Below are positions 1 to 6,161 of a stretch of 7,654 bases of DNA, one piece after another. The notes beneath the pieces are model-generated. The model searched no databases. It was not told where the DNA came from and saw only the letters and a program-made list of their open reading frames with translations. Each line of letters opens with the position of its first letter. Position 1 is the stretch's first letter. The stretch is from NCBI GenBank assembly GCA_051646185.1, contig JBOFCS010000088.1, positions 1-7,654 on the forward strand, in the 5' to 3' direction. This stretch comes from JBOFCS01 sp051646185. Lineage in GTDB: Bacteria; Actinomycetota; Actinomycetes; Mycobacteriales; Mycobacteriaceae. A program made the translations under genes and the position numbers.

Positions 1-1323
1 TCGGATCGTTTCGATAAATTCTTCTTTCCCTGGAATGAGTTTGGCGATACCAAACTGCCCTCCAATGGAAGTATTGGCTTCGAAAAGGTCAACGTGATGC
101 CCACGTTGGGCCAGTGTGACGGCAGCGGAAAGGCCTGCAGGCCCGGCACCAACAACAGCAACTCGCTTGCTGTGTCGAGTAGGTAGTAATGTGAGGGTAG
201 TTTCGTTTCCGGCGCGTGGGTTAACTAAGCAGGAAACAGGTTTTCCGGAGAAACCGTGGTCAAGGCAGGCTTGGTTGCAGCCGATGCAGGTGTTAATTTC
301 GTCGGCGCGGTCTTCGGCAGCTTTGTTGACCCAGTCTGGATCGGCCAACATGGGGCGGGCCATGGAAATAAGGTCAGCATCTGCGCGAGTGAGAATTTCT
401 TCGGCGGTTTCTGGCATATTAATGCGGTTGGAGGCGCAGACTGGAATACTGATGTGCTCTTTGAGTTGGGCGGCATAGCTAACAAAAGCGGCCCGGGGAA
501 CTGAGGTAACAATGGTGGGGACCTGAGCTTCATGCCAGCCAATGTCGGTGTTAATCATGTCAATGCCAACTTTTTCAAGTTCTTTAGCCAATATGACGAT
601 GTCATTCCAGGTTTGCCCACCACTGACAAAATCTGCCATCGATAGTCGGAAAACAACAATAAAATCTGAGCCTACGGACTTGCGAATTGCCTTAGCAATT
701 TCGAGGGGGAACCGTTGTCTGTTTTCTACTGATCCACCCCATCTGTCAGTGCGCTTATTTGTTCGTTCACAAAGGAATTGGTTAATCAGATAACCTTCAC
801 CACCCATTATTTCAACGCCATCATAACCTGCTTTTTTAGCCAATCGGGCGCAGCGGGCAAAGTTACGAATTTGCCAACGGACTCCACGATCGGTGAGTTT
901 CCGAGGGCGAAAAGGGTTGATGGGAGATTTAATTGATGATGCTGAAACACTAAAGGGTTGATAAGAATAACGTCCTGCATGGACGATCTGCATAGCGATT
1001 TTCCCACCTTCAGCATGTACGGCATCGGTGATTGTGCGATGGCGTGCTGCTTCAAATCGGGTTGTGAGTTTACCTGCAAAAGGCAGTAGCCAGCCGGTAC
1101 GGTTTGGTGCGTACCCGCCGGTGATGATCAGTCCTACACCCCCACGGGCGCGTTCGGCGAAGTACTCAGCTAATTTGGGTATCTTTTTTGCTCGATCTTC
1201 TAACCCAGTATGCATTGACCCCATTACTACCCGGTTTTTGATAGTGGTGTGGCCTACTGCGATGGGGGACATCAGGTTTGGATAGGGATTAGCTGACCGG
1301 GTTGACTGTCCTGTTGAGGTCAT
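1..1323 (-). CDS. fadH: 2,4-dienoyl-CoA reductase (NADPH), FadH type; 3' part off the window
   Basis: FadH reduces 2,4-dienoyl-CoA with NADPH so that unsaturated fatty acids can enter beta-oxidation; it is cytosolic and carries FMN, FAD and one 4Fe-4S cluster. The frame is open from ATG at 1323 to the left edge (441 codons). E. coli FadH is about 670 residues, so roughly the last third is missing. Visible parts: an OYE-like TIM barrel (about residues 14-335) with EGYLINQF (Tyr178) and GWHEA (His264), matching the E. coli catalytic Tyr and His; a cluster motif CIGCNQAC with Cys346, Cys349, Cys353 and Cys365; then GAGPAGL (392-398), the nucleotide-binding turn of the second half, followed by GGQFGIAK. 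An AAAGGTGA ribosome site lies about 6 bases before the ATG. It follows padR by 45 bases and is probably cotranscribed with it. The residues up to the edge show no frameshift. The wider OYE/FadH family also reduces other enoates, so the substrate is inferred from close motif agreement with E. coli FadH. Confidence 0.92.
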   Translation of the reverse strand, partial: MTSTGQSTRSANPYPNLMSPIAVGHTTIKNRVVMGSMHTGLEDRAKKIPKLAEYFAERARGGVGLIITGGYAPNRTGWLLPFAGKLTTRFEAARHRTITDAVHAEGGKIAMQIVHAGRYSYQPFSVSASSIKSPINPFRPRKLTDRGVRWQIRNFARCARLAKKAGYDGVEIMGGEGYLINQFLCERTNKRTDRWGGSVENRQRFPLEIAKAIRKSVGSDFIVVFRLSMADFVSGGQTWNDIVILAKELEKVGIDMINTDIGWHEAQVPTIVTSVPRAAFVSYAAQLKEHISIPVCASNRINMPETAEEILTRADADLISMARPMLADPDWVNKAAEDRADEINTCIGCNQACLDHGFSGKPVSCLVNPRAGNETTLTLLPTRHSKRVAVVGAGPAGLSAAVTLAQRGHHVDLFEANTSIGGQFGIAKLIPGKEEFIETIR

Positions 1324-1368
1324 GTGATTCACCTTTCGGTTTTGGATTGTAATGGTTTAGCTGTGGGT

Positions 1369-1905
1369 TTAGTCGGGGGAGAGTCCTTCTAGGAGCTCGT
1401 CACACCAACGTATGAAAAATTCTTCGCCGAGGATGCCACCACGGAGTACTAAGTATTGATGAAACTTTGCGCCAGTGAGCTTGTCAGGATTTGGGTAATC
1501 ATTTTTAGCAAACTGACGGTAGATATCTAGACGTTCGGCATGCTCTGCTCGGTGGTGGGTAACCTCCTGGATAATGTCGACTATATTGCCAAAACTGGCT
1601 GAACGAATTTTCACTGCAAGTTCATCGCGCAGTGTTGCTGGTGCAACAGGTGTAGAGATCCAGCGTCGTAATTCTTCGTTGCCCGAGGTGGTGATGGAAT
1701 AGGTCTTTTTATCGGGTCTTCCCTCTTGAGTAATGAGTGTGCAAGTTACCCACTGGGCGGAGTGCATTCGTTTGAGGGTTCGATAAATCTGTTGGTGAGT
1801 TGCGCCCCAGTAGTAGCCGATTGACCGATCGAAACGTTGGGCCAGCTCATAGCCGGAACTGGGACGTTCAGCTAGTGAGACAAGAAGTGCATGTTCCAGG
1901 GCCAC
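1369..1905 (-). CDS. PadR family transcriptional regulator
   Basis: A DNA-binding repressor-type protein of about 180 residues. The N-terminal winged helix-turn-helix (ALEHALLVSLAE, SSGYELAQRF, then HQQIYRTLKRM and the wing around GRPDKKTYSIT) fits the PadR domain. The C-terminal half (from about ISTPVAPATLRDELAVK) is a predicted helical dimerisation domain, as in the Vir/AphA-like subclass of PadR proteins. The start is uncertain. The frame opens at TTG 1926, directly after an in-frame TAG, with no ribosome site before it. GTG at 1905 begins V-ALEHALL, where PadR proteins usually start, and has AGG about 12 bases upstream. I chose GTG 1905; the longer form adds 7 residues. It precedes fadH by 45 bases and is divergent from the lipase gene, so both are natural targets. 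PadR proteins commonly repress their own promoters and respond to small phenolic or hydrophobic ligands; the ligand here is unknown. Confidence 0.88.
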   Translation of the reverse strand: MALEHALLVSLAERPSSGYELAQRFDRSIGYYWGATHQQIYRTLKRMHSAQWVTCTLITQEGRPDKKTYSITTSGNEELRRWISTPVAPATLRDELAVKIRSASFGNIVDIIQEVTHHRAEHAERLDIYRQFAKNDYPNPDKLTGAKFHQYLVLRGGILGEEFFIRWCDELLEGLSPD

Positions 1906-1959
1906 GGTAATAGCGTACCTATGCAACTAGATGCAGTGCAACTGGTTGTGTAGTCCTCT

Positions 1960-1966
1960 ATTTATA
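1960..1966 (-). promoter_or_regulatory. candidate -10 element for padR-fadH
   Basis: On the minus strand this reads TATAAAT, close to a sigma-A type -10 box. Transcription would begin near 1952, giving a leader of about 25 to 50 bases before the padR start. No convincing -35 hexamer sits 16-18 bases upstream (the best is TTAATG). This is pattern reading only. Confidence 0.35.
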
Positions 1967-1986
1967 TGTGTTACTGTATATAACAT
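1966..1986. promoter_or_regulatory. imperfect inverted repeat, candidate operator between padR and the lipase gene
   Basis: The segment has ATGT at the left and ACAT at the right, with an inner pair GTTA (1970-1973) and TAAC (1981-1984) around CTGTATA. PadR operators in several families contain ATGT and ACAT half-sites, usually about 8 bases apart; the 13-base gap here is wider, so the match is only suggestive. It overlaps the region upstream of the candidate padR -10 and lies 12 bases before the lipase TTGACA box, a position where a bound repressor could affect both promoters. Confidence 0.3.
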
Positions 1987-1998
1987 TAATAGTGATTG

Positions 1999-2004
1999 TT
2001 GACA
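1999..2004 (+). promoter_or_regulatory. candidate -35 box (TTGACA) of the lipase gene
   Basis: A perfect TTGACA hexamer lies 88 bases before the lipase ATG. No good TANNNT hexamer occurs at a spacing of 16-18 bases; GATCTA at 2025-2030 is too far (20 bases). Either the promoter is weak and needs an activator, or the true -10 lies further down in the GATAGG-rich stretch. Confidence 0.35.
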
Positions 2005-2031
2005 GGTTTTTGGGTAAGCCAAGAGATCTAG

Positions 2032-2066
2032 CTGGATAGGTAAGCAGACCCAAATTTCTGGATAGG
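2032..2066 (+). repeat. 9-base direct repeat CTGGATAGG, two copies, 26 bases apart
   Basis: CTGGATAGG occurs at 2032-2040 and again at 2058-2066, between the candidate lipase promoter and the lipase start codon. The copies are perfect over 9 bases. The 26-base period is about two and a half helical turns. The repeat could be a regulator site or chance; no known operator is recognised. Confidence 0.5.
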
Positions 2067-2092
2067 AATCTAAACAACCGCGAAGGTGAGTT

Positions 2093-3385
2093 ATGAGTTC
2101 GAGAAACATTGTCGCTAAACTATTTTGGGCGACAAGTGTCGTACTGGTGAGTACCCCCGTATTAAATTCTCATGCAGAGACTACCGTTATGGATTTTTAC
2201 CAGCCGCCGAGGCAGCTTCCTGAAGGTTTGGGGGCAATAGTAAGAACGCAAGATATGCCGCTATTGGTGCAGGTTCCAGTGCTCAATGGTGTTTGGCCTG
2301 GTACCGCCCAGCGAGTTATGTATACTTCGAGGCTTCAAGATGGTACGGACACAGTGGTTACCGGCACCTATATTGAGCCAACAACAAAATGGGTGGGGGC
2401 GGGAGAACGTCCCACTATTGTCATTGGTCCAGGAACGGTTGGACAGGGTGATCAGTGTGCACCGTCAAAGATTTTTCCGACTGCCCTGGGAATCTCGGCC
2501 CAGCCACTCTCGTTGTCGATAAATTATGAGGTACTTGCTGCCGACCAGTGGACTGCGGCAGGCGCACGGGTGTTTATGACGGATTACATTGGGTTAGGGA
2601 CCCCTGGCGTCCATACATACATAAACCGGACAGAGGCTGCACATGCCATGATCGATGGTGCGCGTGCTGCAAATATTCTTAGCGGCTCGGGCAGTGATAC
2701 CCCTATCGCATTCTGGGGTTACTCGCAAGGTGGCGCTGCTGCTGCGGCTGCGGCAGAGTTGCAGGCCGCTTACGGTCCTGAGCTAAATGTTAAAGGGACC
2801 TACGCTGGTGCTCCTCCCGCTGATCTCACTAAAGTTCTTACCCAAATTGACGGAACCACTATTGGTGGCGCAATTGGCTATGCTCTGAACGGAATCATCG
2901 AGCGGAATCCGAGTTTAGTAGCGGTTTTTGACAAAATTATTTCGCCTGAGGGACAAGCTATTCTTGATCAGCTATCAGCCGGGTGTATATCGGACATGGT
3001 GTTTGGGCACCCCTTCTTGCAGACGAGAACTCTTACTTTTGATGGTAGATCTCTGAGCGAGCATCTTCGTGAAATACCTCAAGCAGTCAAAATTATTGAT
3101 GAGCAAAGAATTGGCCGTAGGACGCCTCTAGCTCCGGTGCTTATTGTCAGTGCCCGAAATGACGACGCCATTCCTTACAGTCAGGCTCAGCAATTAGCTG
3201 AAGACTGGTGTTCACATGGTGCCCAAGTGGAGTTGCATACTAACTTGCTACCTTCAATTTTCCCTGGTTCGGTTGTTAACCATGCGCTACCACTTTTAGG
3301 ACACATAGTTGACCTCGATGGACCGATGTCTTACCTAATGCAACGCTTTGCTGATGTACCCGTACTGGGATGTCAATTCCAGTGA
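2093..3385 (+). CDS. secreted lipase, LIP (secretory lipase) family
   Basis: An alpha/beta-hydrolase of 430 residues expected to hydrolyse triacylglycerols or other esters outside the cell. The N terminus is a signal peptide: basic SSRNIVAK, hydrophobic core to about residue 24, then SHA for cleavage after Ala28. The nucleophile elbow GYSQGG places the catalytic serine at residue 211. SARNDDAIPY (353-361) is the acid-bearing strand end (Asp357 or Asp358), and His397 in VVNHALP is the likely catalytic histidine, with His404 as alternative. Length and motif order match bacterial and Candida-type LIP lipases. Two of the cysteines, Cys122 and Cys427, could form a disulphide. AAGGTGA lies 5 bases before the ATG, fixing the start. 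The gene is divergent from padR-fadH. A role in feeding host or skin lipids into the cell is inference; the substrate could also be a shorter ester. Confidence 0.88.
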   Translation: MSSRNIVAKLFWATSVVLVSTPVLNSHAETTVMDFYQPPRQLPEGLGAIVRTQDMPLLVQVPVLNGVWPGTAQRVMYTSRLQDGTDTVVTGTYIEPTTKWVGAGERPTIVIGPGTVGQGDQCAPSKIFPTALGISAQPLSLSINYEVLAADQWTAAGARVFMTDYIGLGTPGVHTYINRTEAAHAMIDGARAANILSGSGSDTPIAFWGYSQGGAAAAAAAELQAAYGPELNVKGTYAGAPPADLTKVLTQIDGTTIGGAIGYALNGIIERNPSLVAVFDKIISPEGQAILDQLSAGCISDMVFGHPFLQTRTLTFDGRSLSEHLREIPQAVKIIDEQRIGRRTPLAPVLIVSARNDDAIPYSQAQQLAEDWCSHGAQVELHTNLLPSIFPGSVVNHALPLLGHIVDLDGPMSYLMQRFADVPVLGCQFQ

Positions 3386-3391
3386 TTTTGT

Positions 3392-3427
3392 CTCCTCCCA
3401 GCCATCGATACGTTAGGCTGGGTGGGG
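3392..3427. terminator. GC-rich hairpin between convergent genes, probable terminator
   Basis: CCCAGCC (3397-3403) pairs perfectly with GGCTGGG (3416-3422) around a 12-base loop. After one T-T mismatch the stem extends outward by four more pairs, one a G-U wobble, to 3392 and 3427. It sits in the 49-base gap between the lipase stop and the stop of the convergent membrane-protein gene, where a bidirectional terminator is expected. There is no clear U-tract on either strand, so intrinsic termination may be inefficient. Confidence 0.6.
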
Positions 3428-3434
3428 GTAAAAA

Positions 3435-3881
3435 TTATTTGATTGCTGGTGAACCAGGGAATCTGCGCAGTGATTCTGCGGTGATGAGGGTTGTGCTCAC
3501 TGCTGCACCGATCCATAGAAGGGGGCGAGTCACCCCTCGTTTTTCTAGCACGGAACCAAGGGCAGAGGTTGTTTTTTTCCCGATGAATGGACCGGTCATG
3601 GTGAGTGCGGCAAGGGAAATGATTGATGCCGCCTGTTTGGTGATAGGTAGCTGATCCCACCGGGTAACAAGCGGATAGTTTGTTTCAGCTGTAGGTACCC
3701 CACTGTGCACCGCATTTGTTTGTGCCAATGCGATCATTGCCAATGTTGTTGCGAGGAGGCCTTTGGTAATTGTTCGCCCACGTGAGGTCGAAATAACATC
3801 TGGCACAGCAATAAGCGCCCCTGTGGCCAGTGAGTTTAGTGCTGAGAGCCAGTACGGTTCATGTGAGATATTTGCCGCCAT
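3435..3881 (-). CDS. hypothetical four-helix membrane protein
   Basis: I do not recognise the family. The 148-residue product has four likely membrane helices, at about 11-30, 39-56, 83-100 and 119-136. A short polar loop (57-82, with TRWDQLPITKQ) lies between the second and third. Basic residues follow helix 1 (RGRTITK), helix 3 (GKK) and helix 4 (RR). There is no signal peptide cleavage site, cofactor motif or conserved catalytic residue that I can identify. The ATG at 3881 is preceded only by a weak ribosome site (GTTGAG). It lies 55 bases after the carboxyethylornithine synthase-like gene with no visible terminator between them, so cotranscription is possible, and it ends against the lipase gene. 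A transport or membrane-organising role would be a guess. Confidence 0.7.
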   Translation of the reverse strand: MAANISHEPYWLSALNSLATGALIAVPDVISTSRGRTITKGLLATTLAMIALAQTNAVHSGVPTAETNYPLVTRWDQLPITKQAASIISLAALTMTGPFIGKKTTSALGSVLEKRGVTRPLLWIGAAVSTTLITAESLRRFPGSPAIK

Positions 3882-3936
3882 AAACTCAACTTACCGCTTC
3901 GCTTCTTAGTCAGCACGCCCTGGCATGGAAATGGTG

Positions 3937-5079
3937 TTAGCGATAGTTGTAGGGATATTCAGCTTTTCGTTTTTGGAAGGATAAAATTTCAGGGTTTTGT
4001 ATATTCCCCTCACGAATTTCAATGCATCGTGAAATAGTGCTATCTGCGTCCCAATGCTGAGGTCCATTGATGACTGTTTGCAGGTGAGGTAGCAAGGCCT
4101 CGCTGATTTCCCATGTGGCCGAGTCCCAAAGGTATGAGGGGCTATGGTCTACCCCGTAGTAGGTGATGTTATCGCCAACGCTGAAAGTTGGCGTATTGAA
4201 TGTAGTTGGTTTAGCCCAGCTAAAACCCATTGATTCATCACATGATACGTCAACAATAAGGGTTCCTGGGGTGAGCTTGGGAAGATCATCTTCGATGAGA
4301 AAAGTTAAAGGTGAATCTGTTTCTTGTAGAACACAATTAACAATAATATCGTGTTTAGAGAGAAATTCTTCAAGGGGGACTCTGCCGTTCTCGGTGAGTG
4401 CATGGCTACGCCGCGGATCGCCGTTTCCATGTGCAAAGTTAATCATTTGAGCTGAGTGAATAGGGGAACTTACCGCTGTGACACCACGATTAGTGAGGAT
4501 ATTGACTTCATGGATTCCGTGGGCGTTGAGTGCGGTGACAGCGCCACGGGCGGTGGCTCCAAAGCCGATCACAGCTGCGCTGAGTCGGCGACCATAGTCT
4601 CCGGTTGAACCGATGAGAGATAGTGCGTGTAATACGGAGCAATACCCGGCGAGCTCATTATTTTTATGGAAGACATGGAGTTTAAAAGAGCCGTCTTTTC
4701 CCCAGTGGTTCATGGCTTCAAATGCTAGGAGCGTGAGCTCCTTGTCAATGGCTATCTGAGTGATCGCTTTATCTTGCACGCAGTGGGGCCATCCCCAGAG
4801 TGTTTGACCTATGCGAAGATCAGCTAAGTCATCGGCCAGTGGTTTAGCAAGCAAAATCACATCGCTATGTGCGATGAGTTGTTCTCGGCTTTGTATGCCA
4901 GCGACGTACTGTGCAAGGTAATCATCTGAGACACCAAATTGGTGACCGTAGCCAGCTTCTAGATAGATGTGTTTGCGTACCTCAGGGTCAATTCGAACAA
5001 AATGTAGCGGATGGATGGGCAAGCGGCTTTCATTTTCCTTGCGGGTGCGGGAAATGATGCCGAGATTGAGCTGGTCCAC
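3937..5079 (-). CDS. N5-(carboxyethyl)ornithine synthase-like enzyme, alanine dehydrogenase/PNT family
   Basis: A 380-residue cytosolic NAD(P)-dependent enzyme. The N-terminal domain begins RKENESRLPIHP (Arg19), continues with EAGYGHQFGVSD, LLAKP (Lys79) and WGWPHC (His99). These match the order of the pyruvate-binding and catalytic residues of alanine dehydrogenase. The Rossmann turn is IGFGATARG (Gly172, Gly174, Gly179), and VDVSCDESMG (Asp281) is in the place of the second catalytic residue. Within the family it looks most like N5-(carboxyethyl)ornithine synthases, which join pyruvate to the side-chain amine of ornithine or lysine reductively; plain alanine dehydrogenases carry DQGG where this has DESMG. 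The start is GTG at 5079, with AAGGGG about 6 bases before it. It follows a small lipoprotein gene by 51 bases and precedes a membrane-protein gene. The substrate is not provable from sequence; another amino acid reductive condensation is possible. Confidence 0.75.
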   Translation of the reverse strand: MDQLNLGIISRTRKENESRLPIHPLHFVRIDPEVRKHIYLEAGYGHQFGVSDDYLAQYVAGIQSREQLIAHSDVILLAKPLADDLADLRIGQTLWGWPHCVQDKAITQIAIDKELTLLAFEAMNHWGKDGSFKLHVFHKNNELAGYCSVLHALSLIGSTGDYGRRLSAAVIGFGATARGAVTALNAHGIHEVNILTNRGVTAVSSPIHSAQMINFAHGNGDPRRSHALTENGRVPLEEFLSKHDIIVNCVLQETDSPLTFLIEDDLPKLTPGTLIVDVSCDESMGFSWAKPTTFNTPTFSVGDNITYYGVDHSPSYLWDSATWEISEALLPHLQTVINGPQHWDADSTISRCIEIREGNIQNPEILSFQKRKAEYPYNYR

Positions 5080-5082
5080 ATT

Positions 5083-5102
5083 GGGCCCCTTTGGTTAGGC
5101 CC
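5083..5102 (-). promoter_or_regulatory. small hairpin covering the ribosome site of the carboxyethylornithine synthase-like gene
   Basis: GGGCC (5083-5087) and GGCCC (5098-5102) are perfect inverted arms around a 10-base loop. In the minus-strand transcript the ribosome site AAGGGG lies in the loop and the start-proximal arm, 4 to 9 bases before the GTG. Folding would partly hide it. The stem has only 5 pairs, though all are G-C, so it may be incidental. Confidence 0.3.
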
Positions 5103-5130
5103 TTTCTATCAGACTTTTACTGAAATACTG

Positions 5131-5346
5131 CTATTGAATTGTCATGGGTGGTGCTATTGCCGGTGGAATACCTTCTGGGGGAGTATCTGGAGGTTCGGAT
5201 GTTGATGGAAATCTGGTGCTTAACGTGCTGGTAGTGGGTACATAGTCGGTGGTGGACGGCTCGGGCAGGTTATGGGAAGAGTCGCATCCAGCGAGGAGGG
5301 CGCCACCTATACCAGTGGCTAGGCATAGGGCAATTTTGCTCAGCAT
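5131..5346 (-). CDS. small putative lipoprotein
   Basis: The 71-residue product starts MLSKIALCLATG and has a lipobox LLAGC, with the lipid-bearing Cys21 after Gly20. The mature part is about 50 residues, rich in Ser, Thr and Pro (for example TTSTLSTRF and DTPPEGIPPAIAPP), with no recognisable domain. It should be anchored on the outer face of the cytoplasmic membrane. The ATG at 5346 is preferred because GGAG lies 7 bases before it; an in-frame TTG at 5358 would add four residues but overlaps that ribosome site. It heads a possible operon with the carboxyethylornithine synthase-like gene 51 bases downstream, and is divergent from the Excalibur-domain gene. No function can be assigned. Confidence 0.65.
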   Translation of the reverse strand: MLSKIALCLATGIGGALLAGCDSSHNLPEPSTTDYVPTTSTLSTRFPSTSEPPDTPPEGIPPAIAPPMTIQ

Positions 5347-5401
5347 GAATCGCTCCAATTATTGCTTTCTCGAGGTAAGTGCTTGGTTTCACCTGGCCTA
5401 T

Positions 5402-5430
5402 CGTTCGATACTCGCAATGCGTTACGAACG
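5402..5430. repeat. inverted repeat CGTTCG / CGAACG in the divergent intergenic region
   Basis: CGTTCG at 5402-5407 is matched by CGAACG at 5425-5430, with 17 bases between. It lies in the 179-base region between the divergent lipoprotein and Excalibur-domain genes. It may be a regulator site for either or both. The arms are only 6 bases, so chance is a real alternative. No convincing -10/-35 pair was found in this region. Confidence 0.3.
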
Positions 5431-5525
5431 GTTGCTTTGTCAGCTACTCTTCGGTGTGCCCCTTTCTTGTTGGCGCATTTTGATCATGTTGTTCGGATAT
5501 GCCCAATCAGGAAGGTTTGTCAGCT

Positions 5526-6161
5526 ATGCCTGCATCATCAGAGAATGTGGCTACTCGGTTATCGAAGGGGAGAACGATAACCGGGTGGGTATTTGTTGGG
5601 TTCGGTTTCGTAATTCTTTTTACCGTCTTTTCTGGTGAGAGGGTGCTTTCTAGTGCATGTATTGGTGCTGCATTTTTATTGGTAGGTGCGTTGCTGTTGC
5701 GGCGACTGGGCAGCTGGAAAGCGGTTGCTCCGGCGGCGGCGATTCTTTTCATTATCGGCGGTGCCGTTGTGCCGGAAAAGAAAGATGTCGACGAGTCAAA
5801 ACCCTTGCCGATTATGATAATTCCATCCAGTGCATCAGTGGCGATGAGTTCACTCAGCAGTGCTCAAACAACGATTTCAGCTTCTGCTACAGCATTCTCA
5901 ACTGTCCCAGCGTCTTCTGTGCCATTGACAACCAGTGATGTTCCAGTTCCGTACTCGATTCCACAGCCGGTGGCAAATATTCCACAGCCGCAGGTCGCCG
6001 TAACGACCACGCGCGAAACATTACCTGCGCCGGCTGCGTATTACGGAAACTGTGCTGAAGCTAGGGCTGCTGGTGCGGCACCGATTCATCGTGGGGAGCC
6101 GGGTTATCGTTCAGGTTTAGATCGTGATGGGGATGGGATTGCCTGCGACAAGACTAAGTAG
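5526..6161 (+). CDS. membrane protein with C-terminal Excalibur calcium-binding domain
   Basis: Starting at ATG 5526 the product has 211 residues. Three membrane helices lie at about 20-35, 41-59 and 66-82. A linker rich in Ser, Thr, Pro and Val follows (about 90-170), then an Excalibur domain (172-211): [20 protein letters not shown], then [12 protein letters not shown]. The domain has the DxDxDGxxC signature with Asp199, Asp201 and Asp203 as calcium ligands and a likely disulphide between Cys175 and Cys207. The calcium domain is expected outside the membrane. Excalibur domains occur on surface proteins and secreted nucleases; no nuclease domain is present here. AGGAAGG lies about 10 bases before ATG 5526. 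An in-frame ATG at 5499 would add nine residues but has no ribosome site. It overlaps the 3' end of umuC by 8 bases, tail to tail. Function is unknown. Confidence 0.85.
   Translation: MPASSENVATRLSKGRTITGWVFVGFGFVILFTVFSGERVLSSACIGAAFLLVGALLLRRLGSWKAVAPAAAILFIIGGAVVPEKKDVDESKPLPIMIIPSSASVAMSSLSSAQTTISASATAFSTVPASSVPLTTSDVPVPYSIPQPVANIPQPQVAVTTTRETLPAPAAYYGNCAEARAAGAAPIHRGEPGYRSGLDRDGDGIACDKTK

Noticed and set aside
116..1285. Several open frames on both strands of 80-120 codons.
   Set aside because: All lie within the continuous FadH frame, whose translation matches the family throughout; the others are composition shadows.
1927..2109. A 60-codon minus-strand frame ending directly at the padR frame, as if padR were longer and broken by a TAG.
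   Set aside because: Its translation has no PadR-like or other recognisable feature, PadR proteins normally begin at ALEHALL, and the stretch is the promoter region for two genes. It also overlaps the lipase start.
3370..3660. Open frames on both strands overlapping the lipase end and the membrane-protein gene.
   Set aside because: They cross the hairpin region and have no ribosome site; the 148-residue minus-strand frame with clear membrane helices is the better gene.
5402..5430. CGTTCG and CGAACG arms considered as a LexA (SOS) box.
   Set aside because: The Gram-positive LexA site has its half-sites only about 4 bases apart; here the gap is 17. Any SOS box for umuDC should lie upstream of umuD, beyond the right edge.
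5249..5638. A 129-codon plus-strand frame across the lipoprotein gene and the start of the Excalibur gene.
   Set aside because: It is antisense to the lipoprotein and in another frame from the Excalibur protein, with an unremarkable translation; the two flanking genes have better signals.
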